Source: Tilletia caries (taxonomy: Eukaryota > Basidiomycota > Exobasidiomycetes > Tilletiales > Tilletiaceae). From it: a DNA stretch of 64,000 nt. Positions 19,877 through 31,865 of this stretch are shown piece by piece. The notes below the pieces were generated by a model. That model was not told the origin of the DNA. It worked only from the letters and a program-made list of their open reading frames with translations, and ran no database searches. Position numbers and translations under genes: made by a program. The first letter of the stretch is position 1. Every line of letters begins with the position of its first letter. The stretch is from NCBI GenBank assembly GCA_032718865.1, contig JALUTQ010000039.1, forward strand, positions 1,426,001 through 1,490,000, in the 5' to 3' direction.

Positions 19877-21934
19877 GTCAAGCAGACTCTCGCGAAGATT
19901 GTGGGGCATCACAGGAGAGAGCTGGACGCAAGAATCCGCAAGGCTTTCAGACGCCTTTTTCTGCGGGCAAGGATTGGGAATGGGCAACGACTGTCCATCA
20001 GCCACGAGCCAATCGGGAACAGGGCATCATTTCTGCTTCATCCCTGCGGTTCAGTCGACAGCAACTCAGCTCTCGTAACGACATGGGGCAAAACGTTTCG
20101 GATGCGCGAGAAGGGGCAAGCTTTTGGGAGTGCAGGACGTGGGCAACTCAGCGGCTTTGGGATGCATTCGTGGCGCGGGGCTTGAATACCTCCTCCCTCA
20201 CGAAGCCAAAGGGGTCGAAGAGGGATACGGGAAAAAGAAAGATGGAGGACGGAGAAGGCAGCAGAGATTCAAAGAAAGTGCGCAAGCTATCTTACGACGC
20301 CGACTCTAAGGCAGCCTTCGAGAGACGTGCTGCCAAGGACAAGAAGAGAGCTCCACCCAAGCGGAAGGAGCCGGAATGCTTACGAGCTTTGCGACTTCGA
20401 CTCTATCCTTCGGCAGAACTTGGAGCAAAGCTCCGGGAGTGGGAATCATTGGCGGCCTCTTTGCGACAGATGGTTCGCGCTCGCCTCCAAAAAGCAAAGG
20501 ACGTCGGAGAGAAAACGGATGCCTTCGTCTTGGCCGACCAGACTTGTCTCAGCCAAACGAAATGGAACAAGATGACTGCAGAGGAGAGGGCTTCAGTCGA
20601 TCAGAACCGTCAACGCCTCATCGAACTTCCCCACAATTTTCAACGCGAACAAGTCCTCAAGGTGGCGGCGAACGCTCGAGCGGCGGAGACCAACCTGGAG
20701 CGTGGATGGACAAAGTCCTATCGACTTGATTCCGCCGACGAGGATAATAAATCCGTTCTGTTCTTCACATCAGACGCCATCGATAAGCGAGGAGCACTAT
20801 TCCCACGCATCCTCAAGCACATCGACTCCAACCTTTACGTGCGAGATCGCATGCTGGCTGGACCGGGCGAGCGCAGGAGAAAGCGATCGGACTGGGTCAA
20901 GCTCCTCACGGGAGCTTCCAGAAGCTTCAGCATTCACAGGACAGGCCGTAAGTGGTACTTGCTTCTGAGCCACGACGCTTGGACGGGACCATACACAGAG
21001 GAAGGAAAACGGCAGGGGTTGGACAAGGGATGGAACTCGCGCAACAAATCAGTCTTCGAACCGACAAAGCGAGCCGGAAACTGCATCGCATTGGACCCCG
21101 GAGCTCGCGATCTGCTTACCGGCTACGATGCTCAACGGCAGCAGTTTTACACTTATCTGACGGGTTTCAACGAGCACATCGAACGGGCCCATGCAAGCAT
21201 CGCAAGTGCGCAGTCCAAGCTGGACAAACTCAAGAATGAGACGGGGCCCACGGTGGACACCGATACCGGCAGAAGAAGACGTCGAGCGCGTCGGCGAGTC
21301 AACAAGAAAAGAGGTGGCAAAAAGAAGAAGGGCCGATCTAGCTCGGCCGAGCAACGCGCTGCCCGCAAGGCCGCCAAGAAGAGCCATCCCCACTTCGTCC
21401 GCCCTAACGAAAGGTCGATTTTGAGAGCACAGGAACGGCTTCGAGTACACATCACACAGGCCCAAAACTGCACTGTTAATGCCCTCGTATCCAACTACGA
21501 CCTGTTGGTACTGCCGGAATTCATGACCGCGCGGATGATCAAGCGCCGACGTCGACGGCAAGGAATGCCATATTCCAACGTACCGCAGCGAGAGGCGGCA
21601 GTACAAGGCGATGAAGCAAACGAGGAACCAGCTGCCAAGTTCGTTTTGGCAAAGCGCTCTCGAGCTACCTTAGCTCGTTTTTGGACATCGGCAATTTCGA
21701 GAGCGGTTGGTGGCCAAAGCACAAGCTGATCCCAACCATCAAAAGGATGTCCTCGTTACATCGGAGGAGTACACGACGAAGCAGCACCCCTTTCAACGCG
21801 GTCTGCACAGCAAGATCGGTGGGAACAAGACCTGGCATTACTGCCATCTCCGGGGTAAACGTGACAACGTGGGCGCGTTTAACATTCTTCTGCGCGCACT
21901 TACGAAAGACGAAGTGCGGCTCAGCTCCCAATGA
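19873..21934 (+). pseudogene. Decaying Fanzor (eukaryotic TnpB-like RNA-guided nuclease)
   Basis: A 618-codon frame (19873-21729) continues one frame over to a stop at 21934. The TnpB-like start LRALRLRLYPSAELGAKLREW lies near residue 175. The split RuvC site is present: D408 in ALDPGARDLLTGYD and E549 in LLVLPEF. The third acid is the D in KRDNVGAFNILLRAL, in the shifted frame. A basic insertion (RRRRRARRRVNKKRGGKKKK) lies between RuvC I and II. An extra T in the run at 21678-21682 breaks the frame before FGHRQFRERLVAKAQ. The zinc ribbon after EEYTTKQ keeps only one of its usual four cysteines (HYCHL). It therefore looks inactive unless the shift is a sequencing error. The ancestral nuclease would use an omega-RNA, usually encoded at the 3' end of the element. 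Confidence 0.82.
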
Positions 21935-22253
21935 GCACCAGCAGAACTTCACGCTTACGCCCTGTCTCGAGGGCCACATTGACTCAGGTCTCCAAACAGG
22001 AATCCTGCGGAAACATGTGAATATACTGAGAAGATCACCCTCTCCACCTCCTATCCACGGCGGTCCATCGGTCCCGGTCCATACCCATCATCGTTGCCGC
22101 CGTAGAAGGCTATAAAGAGGAGGAAGCCAAGCTGACCGCTGACTGATGAATCCTTCCCACCCCGTCTGCTCTCTCCACCGCTGACTTTTTCTTTGAATCC
22201 TCTGTTGCTCCGCGCTTCATCCTTCATCCCCCACCAGCATCCCACAGAACAAC
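21935..22253. promoter_or_regulatory. Fanzor 3' flank and promoter of the MDR gene
   Basis: The first part could hold the omega-RNA or right end of the Fanzor element, but no terminal repeat is visible. A TATA box (tataaagagg, 22111-22120) lies about 135 bases before the ATG at 22254. Confidence 0.45.
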
Positions 22254-23505
22254 ATGGCTTCTCTACCCAGCACCATCAAGGCGATAGTCACCCAGGCCGA
22301 TCGTTCCGTCAAGGTGCAAGAGATCCCGAACAAGGCCGCCAAGTCTGGCGTCCCCGACGGCGAAGTCCTCGTCAAGGTTCACGCCATGGGCATCAACCCA
22401 ACAGGTACGATCTCTTCTCTTGCAGCGCGTCCGGACTGCTGTGCTTGACTGATTGCTCATTCGAATTGTTCACTCATTAGACTGGAAGCACGCGTTCGCG
22501 CCCGTACTCCACCACGAAAACAGAGTCGTCGGTTGCGATGCGAGCGGAGAGGTCGTCGCCGTCGGCAAAGGCGTCACGATATTCCAGCAAGGCGACCGGG
22601 TTGCCGGCGTCCTCCACGGCACGAAGTACGAGGACAACGGCGCGTTTGCTGAGTACGCGATTTTCAAGGATCAGATGCTCTTGAAGCTGCCCGACGGCAT
22701 GTCCTTCGAGGAGGGCGCTTCATGGCCCGTACCGGACTTTACCTACCTCCAGGCGGCATGCTGCTACCAGGGCCTGCCCCTCCCCTCGCCCTCGAACCCG
22801 AAGCGCGACGAAGCCGTGCTGATCTGGTCAGGCGCCACCTCGATTGGGTGGCACGGGATCCAGCTGGCCAAGCTCATCGGTCTCAAGGTGCTCACGGTCG
22901 CCTCTAGCAAGCACCACGCCACGCTGCGCGAGATTGGGGCGGACGAGGTCTTCGATTACAAGGACGCTGATGTTGTTGAGAAGCTTAAGAAGGTGGTGAA
23001 GGAGTGGGGGAATGTCAAGTACGGCTTTGACGCGATCAGCGAGAATGGCTCGATTGAGACCTGTATTGGTACGTGGTGTACCCCCTCTGAATTCCGGTGC
23101 GGTTTCCCGATTGGCTGACATTCTTGATGTTCTACAGACGTCCTCGCCGAGACGCCCGGTGGCGCCCATCTCGTCACCGTCCTAGGCCCCTCGGACGAAG
23201 CTTTCAAGCGCAACGCGAACGTGAAAGTCGACCACACGCTCGGCTACACCTTCTCCAACGAGCCCTTCGTCTTCGCCAAGTCGATCAAGTACGAGGCCAT
23301 GCCCGAACACGCCCGCGTGCTCCGGGAGTACTTCCACGACCGCCTGCCCGAGCTCCTCGAGGAATGGCAGGAGGGGAAGGGCTCGAAGTACTTCCGCCCG
23401 CAGAAGCTTATTGTGCTCGACGGTGGGTTGGAGAAGGTGGATGAGGCGATGCGGATGTTAATGGCGGGCAAGACGAGCGGGGAGAAGATCATTGTGAAGA
23501 TGTAG
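22254..23505 (+). CDS. MDR-family zinc-independent oxidoreductase (quinone/enoyl reductase type)
   Basis: Three exons, 22254-22404, 22481-23068 and 23138-23505, giving 368 residues. The N-terminal GroES-like domain has DGEVLVKVHAMGINPTDWKH and the turn GCDASGEVVAVG. The nucleotide-binding Rossmann part has VLIWSGATSIGWHGIQLAKL followed by ADEVFDYKD. These fit the medium-chain dehydrogenase group of quinone oxidoreductase or trans-enoyl-reductase-like proteins. Members lack catalytic zinc and use NADPH on small unsaturated carbonyls. The usual structural zinc cysteines are absent. Substrate unknown. Such genes sit in fungal secondary-metabolite clusters, but no polyketide synthase is near, so a general reductase role is more likely. 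Confidence 0.85.
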
Positions 23506-24088
23506 AGTCACGGGCCCCCTTCACCAGAACGAATCAAATCAATCGAATGAGAAATCCTGCAATAATACCAGCTCTTGTCTTCCAGACTTCCAGTCCAGGT
23601 TCCTGGCCGACATCCAAGGCCCAAGCTCAACGAGATCTCAGTCAGTCAGTTCGGGTTCTCAGTTCTCACCTGCCCTAAAAAAATGCCTAATTTTGGACTC
23701 CAAAATGAGATCTTGAGATTTGGGATCCCGACTTTTTGAGACTACCGGCCGAAATCCCCTATTATGAGGCCCGAGGGTGCAGCGGGTGCAGGGCTGCAGG
23801 GTTTCCGATCTGCCTCACCTTACTTGCTTGTGCCTGCTTGTCCTCGAGGCTGCTGCAACACGTCCAGCACTAACTGCTAACCCTTCTTCGTTCCAGGCCG
23901 CCTTTCCCGGTCCCTTCACGCAGCAAGACACTGCACCCACTCTCCTTCGAACCCGAGTCCGCGGATCCCCATCGCTGTCGCCGTCGCTGTCGCTGTCCCG
24001 CCCCTGTGCGTGCCCAGACAGACCGCAACGCTCATCTCCAACCACAACACACACACAGCCTGGAGCTCTGTCCCACCTGTCCCACATC
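23506..24088. promoter_or_regulatory. Spacer upstream of the secreted hydrolase-like gene
   Basis: A 583-base stretch with an AT-rich block (23680-23745) and then CT-rich leader DNA with short repeats of tcgctgtcgctgtc near 23975. No gene is supported. The frame that extends upstream of 24089 is low complexity. Confidence 0.4.
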
Positions 24089-25699
24089 ATGCAGCCTACC
24101 GCAGCAGCAGCCATCGTCTTCAGCAGTCTCCTTGCGGCAGCAGCGTCGACTTCCGCGTCCCATATCAGCGCGCCATCACACGCTCATCACAATCTCGCAG
24201 CACGACTCCACGCAGACGGTCCCTCGTCAGAAGCGCTGGCGGATTGGCACGCACGCGATGCCTCAACACTCGCCTCTGGCGGAAGCAACAACGAGGGCGA
24301 GCTCCATACTCCCCTCACCATCCCCGCCGGCGCCAAACTCAAGAACTTGACCATCGCCAACAGCAATGACGAGATCGTCGTCTACTGGCCCCAGAAGACC
24401 CACAACAAGAAGGCAACCGCGGCCTTCGTCATGATTCACGGTCGCATCCGGAACGGGAATGATTACTGGACTGTCATGAACGATGCCCTCCAGTCCGCAC
24501 TCGGAGATGGATACCCCGGCGTCGACTCCAATACGATTGTCACGGCACCTCAGTTCTTCTCCACCATCTTCAACAAGGACCAGTACACCTCCAATCAACT
24601 GGCCTGGGCCGACGTGAACGCGTGGCAGGCAGGTGAAGTCGCCACCCACCCCAAGAAGACGACGTCCTCCTCCTTCGACGCGCTCGATGCCTTCATCGAT
24701 GAATTCTCAAACACGAGCAAGTACCCCAACTTGAAGAATCTGACGTTGGTCGGACACGGTGGCGGTGGACAGCTTATGGCTCGCTATGCCATGGTCGGCA
24801 AGGATACTCCTAGCTCACTTTCGATCCGATACATCGTCGGCGATCCCTCGTCAAATGCTTACTTTACCAAGGATCGGCCTTCGGATGTGCCCAAGAGTGT
24901 CGCCAGCAAGAAGAAATGCCCGGATTACAACCAGTGGCGATATGGCTATGAGTGAGTAACAGAAAATAGGATTCTAGCCCTTCTGATCTCGAGATCCAGA
25001 TCGTGGTCAATACCAATCAGTTCATTTGCTCAACCTCATCTCTACCCCAACAGCAACTTTACCACCTACACCGGACTCAAGGGCAAGCCCATCAACTTCT
25101 TCACCCAGTACATCCAGCGCGACGTCATCCAGATCATCGGGTACCAAGATGTCGACAGCTCCGGCGACCAGTACTGCATGGCCATGCTCCAGGGTGGCCA
25201 GAAGCGGCGAGACCGCAACCTGTCCTGGTGGCGGTACATCAACACCCTGGCCCGGACGAACTACGACGTCTCCGGCTTCCCCGGCGGATTCGAAGAGAGC
25301 GATCTGCCAGACTGGTCCAACATCTCCCAGCACGAGATCGCGCACCGTCTTATCGTTGTTGAGAACGCCGACCACGACGCTGCGAAGGTCTTTGGAGGCG
25401 ACGAAGGTCGGGCCGCTCTCTTTGGCGTTGACAACCTGCCCACGGGATGGAGACCTGATGGATGGAAGGTGGAGGGGACGGGCAAGTACGTTGTCGGGCT
25501 TTCGAACGAGAGTGGGAAGTCGCCCAGTGGGAGCGGGAGTGGGAAGAACCCGAGCGGGGAAGCGGCGCCTGTTGCTGGGAGCGATACCGCCGCGAGTGCG
25601 GCCGCGCCTGGTGTTCAGGTGCGGAAGGGCTCGGCTGTCCTGGGTGGCGTTGCGATCTCTGCGCTGGCTTTGGTGGGCGGTGTGCTGGCTTTGTTGTAA
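24089..25699 (+). CDS. Secreted, probably GPI-anchored alpha/beta-hydrolase-like protein
   Basis: Two exons, 24089-24951 and 25054-25699, giving 502 residues. A signal peptide covers about residues 1-24. The fold shows AAFVMIHGRIRNGNDYW (oxyanion loop), LKNLTLVGHGGGGQLMARYA (nucleophile elbow), VGDPSSNAYF, and a late NADHDAAKVF (a histidine in the expected place). The elbow is GHGGG, so the catalytic serine is replaced by Gly224 and the protein may not be a classical esterase. The C-terminus has a Ser/Gly/Pro-rich stalk and a final hydrophobic helix (AISALALVGGVLALL). This is the pattern of a GPI-anchor signal, so a cell-wall or surface location is inferred. The region upstream of 24089 is low-complexity, so this ATG is chosen. 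Confidence 0.78.
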
Positions 25700-26766
25700 G
25701 CAGAGCACGCATGCTTTGTTCCGGTTTTCTCTATTTGGGCACGGCCTTACCTCCCCCCCGGATCGGCACCCCCACAGGATCTACGTACGTCGCAACAAGG
25801 CTCGATCATGGAAGGCTCCCCATTGGACTTCCGTCATTTGGACTACGATCTGTCCCCCGTCCGACCGGAAGAAGGCTTCTCTGCCCGCGTACATAGAGCT
25901 CTCGCAGCATGGGACCCAAGACACACACACGCACGCCCGGAACCCATCACCTAGGTGAAAGGGATTGCATTTTCTATTCTTCCGACTCTTTTATTCCCGC
26001 GGTTCGCGGTTCGCGGTTCGCCGCCCATCGCCCATCGCCATGGGCCACGACCGCCAGCCCTATCTCTCCATCCACATCATATAAACGGACTGTTCTTGAC
26101 TTTGGCACCCATCGTCTTCGTCTTCTCCTGGATCGGAGATTCAATACAACGCATCAACGATCAAGCCCCTCAACCCACATCGCGGCCCCCCCCTTTGCGG
26201 TCCGACAAGTTTCTATACTCCCATCCTCTTCTTTGAGACCGCTATACTGGGCCTTGATGGCTCTCTTTCTTCTCTCTATCTTGTGCCTCTTCCCCGTCTC
26301 TGCCTCGTCTCGTTTCCGTAGTTCTCATGTTTCCTAATTTTTGTGAACACCACAAACACGGAGCCCTTCGCTCGCTCACTCTCGTTGGCCGACTACACAC
26401 TCTTTCTCCGCTTCCACTACTACTCCTCGTACTTTTTTTCTGCTGGAAAGGAATCGAAGTCCCCCCCACCGTTGTTGTGTTCCCGTTTGGGTCTTCGAGC
26501 TTCGAGGCTTCTGCCGGACGGATGGGGACCTGGTGTGGTCGGAAGGTCATACGACCTGCACCGCTGCACCCATCTCTTCTGGTTTTGCCTTTTTGCTCAC
26601 CCTCATGACCTCCTGTAGCCTTCGCACTGACTTCTTTTTTCGTGGTTTCAGCTATGCTCTTGAGCTTGATGCGGTACTGTATAAAGAGTGCAGGCTCTTC
26701 GCTTCCTGCTCTCCCCCCCTTTGGTCCCCATCTAACAGGTTATTTCTTCCCCCTTCAAACAACATC
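25700..26766. promoter_or_regulatory. Intergenic region with promoter of the small basic protein
   Basis: 1.07 kb without a supported gene. It contains ggttcgcggttcgcggttcgc near 26000 and long pyrimidine tracts. A TATA box (tataaagag) near 26680 is about 85 bases before the next start. Confidence 0.45.
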
Positions 26767-27450
26767 ATGAGCGACTCCTTCGTGAGCTCTCATCCCATCG
26801 CCAGTACGTCCTGTTCCTCCCTTCCCTGTCCTGCCCAGTTAGAAGTACAGGATCTGACGAGTCTGATTTCCAAACAGTGCGCGTCGGCGGACGGCGGATG
26901 AGCATCCCTCGTCGTCGGTCCAGAGCCAGGTGAGTGAGCTTTCTTCGCGACATTTATACCAAGATCGAACCCCCATCCGAACGTCAAGCCGTGCGTTCTC
27001 TCCCCCTTCTGCAGCGACACGTCCACCTCCCCCTCCACCTCGCCGGAGAGCGCCCGCGATCTCGCGATGCCTCACCCCAAACCGGACGACGTTGACGACT
27101 ATCCACGTCCTCGCGCTGCGGCGCCTCGTGCCGCATCTCCGCCTCCCGCTCCTGGTACGGAGGCCACGATGGAAAACGGTGCCGACATGGCGGCCGGAGG
27201 CCCGGACAAGACGAACGAGGGTCCGCAAAAGGAGAAGGAAAATCGGCGTCAGCGTCGGGAGCGTGAGCATGGACATGGACATGGACATGAGCATGCACAC
27301 GACAACAACTCGGACGGCTACGCTTCGGTCGAGCATCAGCAGGCTTGGAATAACAAGTACTCGAACATGGGAATGGGAGGAGGGTCGGCCCATGCGCGCG
27401 GCTCGGGTGGGGCTCGGATCGTCCAACCTGAGGGCAAAGGGTTCATGTGA
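26767..27450 (+). CDS. Small conserved-looking disordered protein
   Basis: Three exons, 26767-26803, 26878-26929 and 27015-27450, giving 174 residues. The N-terminus MSDSFVSSHPIAMRVGGRRM is followed by an arginine-rich RRRSRA patch. The middle is acidic/proline-rich, then comes a KEKENRRQRRERE helix and alternating GHGHGHEHAH. The end, QQAWNNKYSNMGMG and GGARIVQPEGKGFM, looks like a conserved C-terminal motif. No domain is recognised. A strong TATA box and compact gene suggest high expression. Small basic fungal proteins of this build are often of unknown function. I make no functional claim. Confidence 0.7.
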
Positions 27451-27908
27451 ACTCTTTCGTTTCGAGGGACCGACCTCGCACCTCGTACTCGCAAGCTCTC
27501 GCAAGTTCTCCCGCTCTGGCCTTCCCCTTTCGTCTCCGTTCTCCGCATCCGTCTCTCGTCGGTCGAACATCATCCTCGCCTGCTTCCTATAATGTACGAC
27601 GGCGCGCCCCAGTCCAGTGAACCCCAGCACCGGTGTATTTCTACGAACGCGATTCTTTCCTTGTATCATGCCGAGCCCTGCGCCAGCCAGCATTCGATGA
27701 ATCTGAACTTGTCTTTGCCTGCCGTTGTTGTACTTTCCATCGCCTGTATCTCAAGATGGACATGCTGGCTGCTATCTGCGCACGTCCCCCGCAAATGAGG
27801 GGGGTCGGCCAGACCTGTCCTTCTTCCATCCCACCACGACAGGCTCCTCCCTGTGTACACTTTTTCTCATACATCGCGCGTCCGCTTGGAGATCCACGTC
27901 TGCACAGC
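27451..27908. other. Intergenic spacer
   Basis: 458 bases holding the 3' flank of the previous gene and the promoter of the thioesterase. Frames on the plus strand are present but unsupported. Confidence 0.35.
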
Positions 27909-29387
27909 ATGGTCGACTACGGTCTTACCAGGATCTCAGCCGCAGCGAGGACAGCTGCGATGGGTCCGGCGCCCCAGGTGTTTCCCCCCGTATGGTTCCG
28001 CAGGCTCATGGCTTCCATCTTCTCGCCCCAAGTCGCAAGTGCGGTGCCCGGTGTACTGCCCCGGCTCCCACCTTGGCTGCGCTCGGTTTTGACGCTGCTC
28101 GTCATTCTCAATGCGAAGAACTTTATGGGGGTTTGGCATGCGCGGATCTTCTGTGAGTGGGCTGCCTCCATCTTTATTTGTGCTTATCGTGAGAAGGGCA
28201 GATAGCTGAATGTTGGCAGCGTGCATGTACGTCCTACAGGGGAACCGATCCTCTTCCGCATGCGCGCCGTCCCCGCGATTCACCCACTCCTGCCCTGGAT
28301 CCGCAGCAACGCCTTCGCGACGCGAGAGCCCGGAGCCGAGCCTCCGCTCAAGCTCGACTCGCTGCCGCTGGGGAAGGACATCTTTGAGTACAAGACGACA
28401 TGGACGTTCTATGTCGATCTGGCGGACGCGGACTGGAACATGCACCTTTCGAACTCGTGTTATGCTTCGAGGCTGGACTTCGTACGGGCCGAACACATCC
28501 AGAAGTCCTTCATGCTTTCCCACTTTGACGGCTGTGGGTGGGCCTTGGGGGGTACCATCTTCAACTACCACAAGGAGATCCCCATGTTCTCGAAGTATGC
28601 TCTCACGGTGCAGGTCGCTGGGTGGGACCAGAAGTGGATGTACCTGGTCGCACGCTGGACCCCTCCGCCAGACGATGTCGACGAGGAGACCGCCGAAGTA
28701 CTCGAGCAAACGAAGCCCAAGCGGACTCTGAGCTCTGTCGAACTTCGTAAGTTTGCTGCGAGTGTTATGCAGAGCCAGCGAGAGGCTGAGAAGGGCAAAG
28801 GAAAAGCGGACGAGGGCAGCGGTGCCGCAACACCAGAGACTCGTCCTTCGTCAAACGACACAGCCCCGAAGACATCGAAATCAACGCCCACTACAGTCTA
28901 TGCCACCGCCGTATCGCGCTACTGTTACAAAGCAGGCCGCAAGACGATCCCACCCTGGTTCATCGTGGCGACCTCCGGCTTCGGAACATGGGCGAGCACG
29001 CGCGAGAACTTCGAAAAAGCCGAGGCGCTCCGTATCCAAACGCTCAATGTGGCCAAGCGCGAACATGCGGCTCGGACCGGATCTGAGTTGGCCCGGGACG
29101 GCGTCTGGGCCGGCCGTGGATATCGTAAACACGGGATCTGTCGAGTGTACGACCCTGCCCGACCTGAGGGTTCTGGGCCCTCTGATGAGCGCGGATTGGG
29201 TGCGTACCAGGACCAGGCGAGCTGGTCGACTGCGGAGTGGGAGGAGAGGAGGGAGAGGGGGTTGGAGGCGTTGCGTGGGTATGGATGTGTGTTGGCTCCG
29301 CCGGGTCAGACGTTGTCTGCGGCGGCTGTGTCTGCGTTGGGCACGCCGACGGGGATGGGGACCCCGCAGGGCGCGGGACTGGCGTGA
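27909..29387 (+). CDS. Hot-dog thioesterase-like protein (THEM6/4HBT type)
   Basis: Two exons, 27909-28152 and 28240-29387, giving 463 residues. The N-terminus has a membrane segment (LRSVLTLLVILNAKNFMGVWH). The hot-dog part begins TTWTFYVDLADADWNMHLSNSCYASRLDFVRAEH, a pattern of THEM6-like and 4-hydroxybenzoyl-CoA thioesterase-like proteins (conserved D..NxHLxNxxY). A low-complexity insert of about 75 residues (KPKRTLSSVELRKF to STPTTVYA) splits the domain. The second half resumes with SRYCYKAGRKTIPPWF and RIQTLNVAKREHAARTG. The role may be acyl-CoA hydrolysis at a membrane. The acceptor at 28239 was chosen because it keeps phase and joins to WEPILFRMRAVP. Confidence 0.72.
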
Positions 29388-29716
29388 ATGGGGCCGGGCG
29401 TTGCCAACCGATTTCTTTAGATGCAACTTTCTGTGGCCTCCATCACCTTTGAATTCATTCTGTCACTGTTACATATCAGTCATACTTTCGATACCTCCTT
29501 CCGACATCTGTATCGAGTTGAGGCAGAGCGTGGGAAGCCTCCACTTTCTGGCAATCGGGAGGTTCGCTTCCTCCACGTAACGCTCGGACGGAATTCCTTC
29601 TGGAATCCATTCATGCATCCTCGCGACAACCCCTTGCAAGAACAGGCTGCCCGTCGAACTGCCAGAGCTGCAAACGAAAGGACCGCGCTGGATAGAGAAT
29701 CAAATTTGGAACCAGC
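29388..29716. other. Spacer between thioesterase and EI24 genes
   Basis: 329 bases with no supported gene. It should contain a terminator and a short promoter. Confidence 0.35.
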
Positions 29717-31865
29717 ATGCTCGGCTCGCGCAACTTCCACAAGAAATCCGCCTTCTCGCTCGGCTCCCAGGATTTCGACGTCGAAGGAGCCGCGCTGGAC
29801 GGGGACGACTACGATGCCGGCCTCGTCCTACCCCTGATGGGCTCCTCGGGCGATGCGCATGGGACGGCATGGAGCGCGAAGGGCCCGGCGGCGTTCAAGC
29901 CTGCGTTGACGCCGTTGGGCTCGGTGAGGGAGCATCTTGGCTGGGCGAGGGCGGGTTGGAGGGATGCGAATCGGTGGTTGGAGGCGGGGAAACTTGTTGC
30001 TGGGTATGTTACGAGTGGCAGGTCAGGATGAGCGATAAGCTTGAGCTGGAATTACTGACTCTTTTGAAATGATTCCTCTCTTTCCTCCCCCTACGTCTCG
30101 CTGTTCATCCTCCTTGCCCTTCCTCCAAACGGGCGCGCGCCGTGCATCATCCAACAGCTCATCCGAGATCCGGAACGGTCTGCTCAAAGGATTCCTGCTC
30201 ACCTCCGCCGTCGTAGGCGGGATCTACTTCCTGGAGTTCACCTTCATCCCCACGCACATCTTTGTCCACAACGAGCGCTCGGACGTGACGGTGAACAGCT
30301 TGCAGAATGTGTTTTTGGTGTACCCGCTCATCGCGGCGGCTTATTGGATCGCCAGCTTGTGGACGGTCGATGTGGCCAAGGCGGCGTACTCGTACAAGCA
30401 TGGGAGGTCTTTTAGTGTCGTACCAAACTTGCCTGCAGGGTGAGTGCTTTTCGCTGTACTACATACCCCCCATCTGAGCGGTATGGGTCGAACAGAGGAG
30501 GAGCTGACGATATTCAATCCCTCCTCTCATCTCCTGCGCGCCCGTCGGACTGACAGGACATCGAGAAGGTTCCTGCAAGAGTCGTACCGCATCATTCTCG
30601 TCCTGAACTACCTCGCGATATGCTACGTGCTTCAGAAGATCCCTCTGCTAGGTCGACCCCTGGCGTTCGTTTTCATGGTGAGCTTTGTCTTCGCCCCACA
30701 ATCCAGTTCCCGCCATCTTCCCATGCACTTCAGCGCATGGATGCTGAAAATATCTGCCAAACACGGCTAGTCCTTTATCGATGGATATTACATCTTCGAG
30801 ACGATCTGGGTCGCTCGGGGTTGGTCCCTTGAGCGTAGGATGCGATACGCCGAATGCCGATGGGTGAGTGCCTAGACCCTGAGATGAGAGTCTGTCCTAG
30901 CATGTGGGAAGTCTTGCTGATGGAGCCCTGTCCTTTTTGTGCAGAGCTACTTTGTTGCTTTTGGCCTGCCATCGACCCTGATCAGCTTCTTCCACCCGAG
31001 CGGCCTGTTGAATGTCATGCTCTTTATGCTCAGTGAGTTTTCCACTTTGGAATGGCGCGTGTGCCTTTTAGAAGTGGCACAGAGGAGGCGGCCATTGTGG
31101 TCATCGCGTCTTTCTCTACCTACGTGTATCGCTTCTGTCTCGCGTATTCTAAACACAACTTCGCGCTTTTCTACAGTCTTCCCCTTCTGTGCTGTCCTTG
31201 CCCTGCTTTCGAGTCCACAACCACGCTCCCAACCTCCGTCGGAACCCTGGCTTGCGCGGATTCCCTTCTTCATCGTGACGGTGAAGCTGCATCGGGCCTT
31301 GTTACGCACCTTCCCTGCTCCTGCGCATCGGGCGCCTATTTATGCCGGTTCCGCAGGGGCGGGGAGGTCGGGGGCACTGGGAGCGGGTGGTGGTGGTGGT
31401 GGGGCGGCGTATGGGTATGGAGCAGGGATGGGCGCAGGTCCGAATGGGTACGGCGGTGTCGTAGGCTCTGCTGGTGCGGTAGCGGGGGGCGTACCGAGCG
31501 CATTCGATGGGTCCGGCAGCATCGGTCGACGGACGGCGGCGCAGATGGTCGGTGGCGCATGGGGCGCAAGTAACGGTTCGTCCCCGCGACTGGACGCAGG
31601 TGTCTTTGCCTCGCAGCAGCGCGGGGGCTCTACTGAGATTGCCCGCGGCGGCGGTATGGGAGGGCCGAATGCGATGGGATCGTCGGGGATCGCGTCGCCC
31701 CATGCTAGTGCGGCGTTGCAGTCCCCTGTGAGAGGGGCGAGCGCGGCTGCTGCTTCGGGGATGGGAGGAGGTGGTGCGCCACCTTCGGCCCCGCCTATGG
31801 GGCCGGCGCGGTTTGGGAGGGCGGCTGCGGGAGGTGCGCCGAGCAAGGCGGGAAAGAAGGATTAG
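29717..31865 (+). CDS. EI24-domain multi-pass membrane protein
   Basis: Six exons keep phase: 29717-30003, 30158-30439, 30569-30677, 30771-30863, 30945-31032 and 31177-31865, giving 515 residues. The central 200 residues have several membrane helices: GFLLTSAVVGGIYFLEFTFI, PLIAAAYWIASLWTVD and YRIILVLNYLAICYVLQKIP. The EI24 hallmark follows: a YYIFETIW stretch, then ERRMRYAECRWSYFVAFGLPSTL, where an E.RW.YF.GFG.P pattern is expected. EI24/EPG-4 proteins act at the ER in autophagy and lipid handling. Fungal members are often at ER or lipid droplets. The last 170 residues are a Gly/Ala/Ser-rich disordered tail, unusual in length. The tail is in one exon and ends SKAGKKD. Confidence 0.82.
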
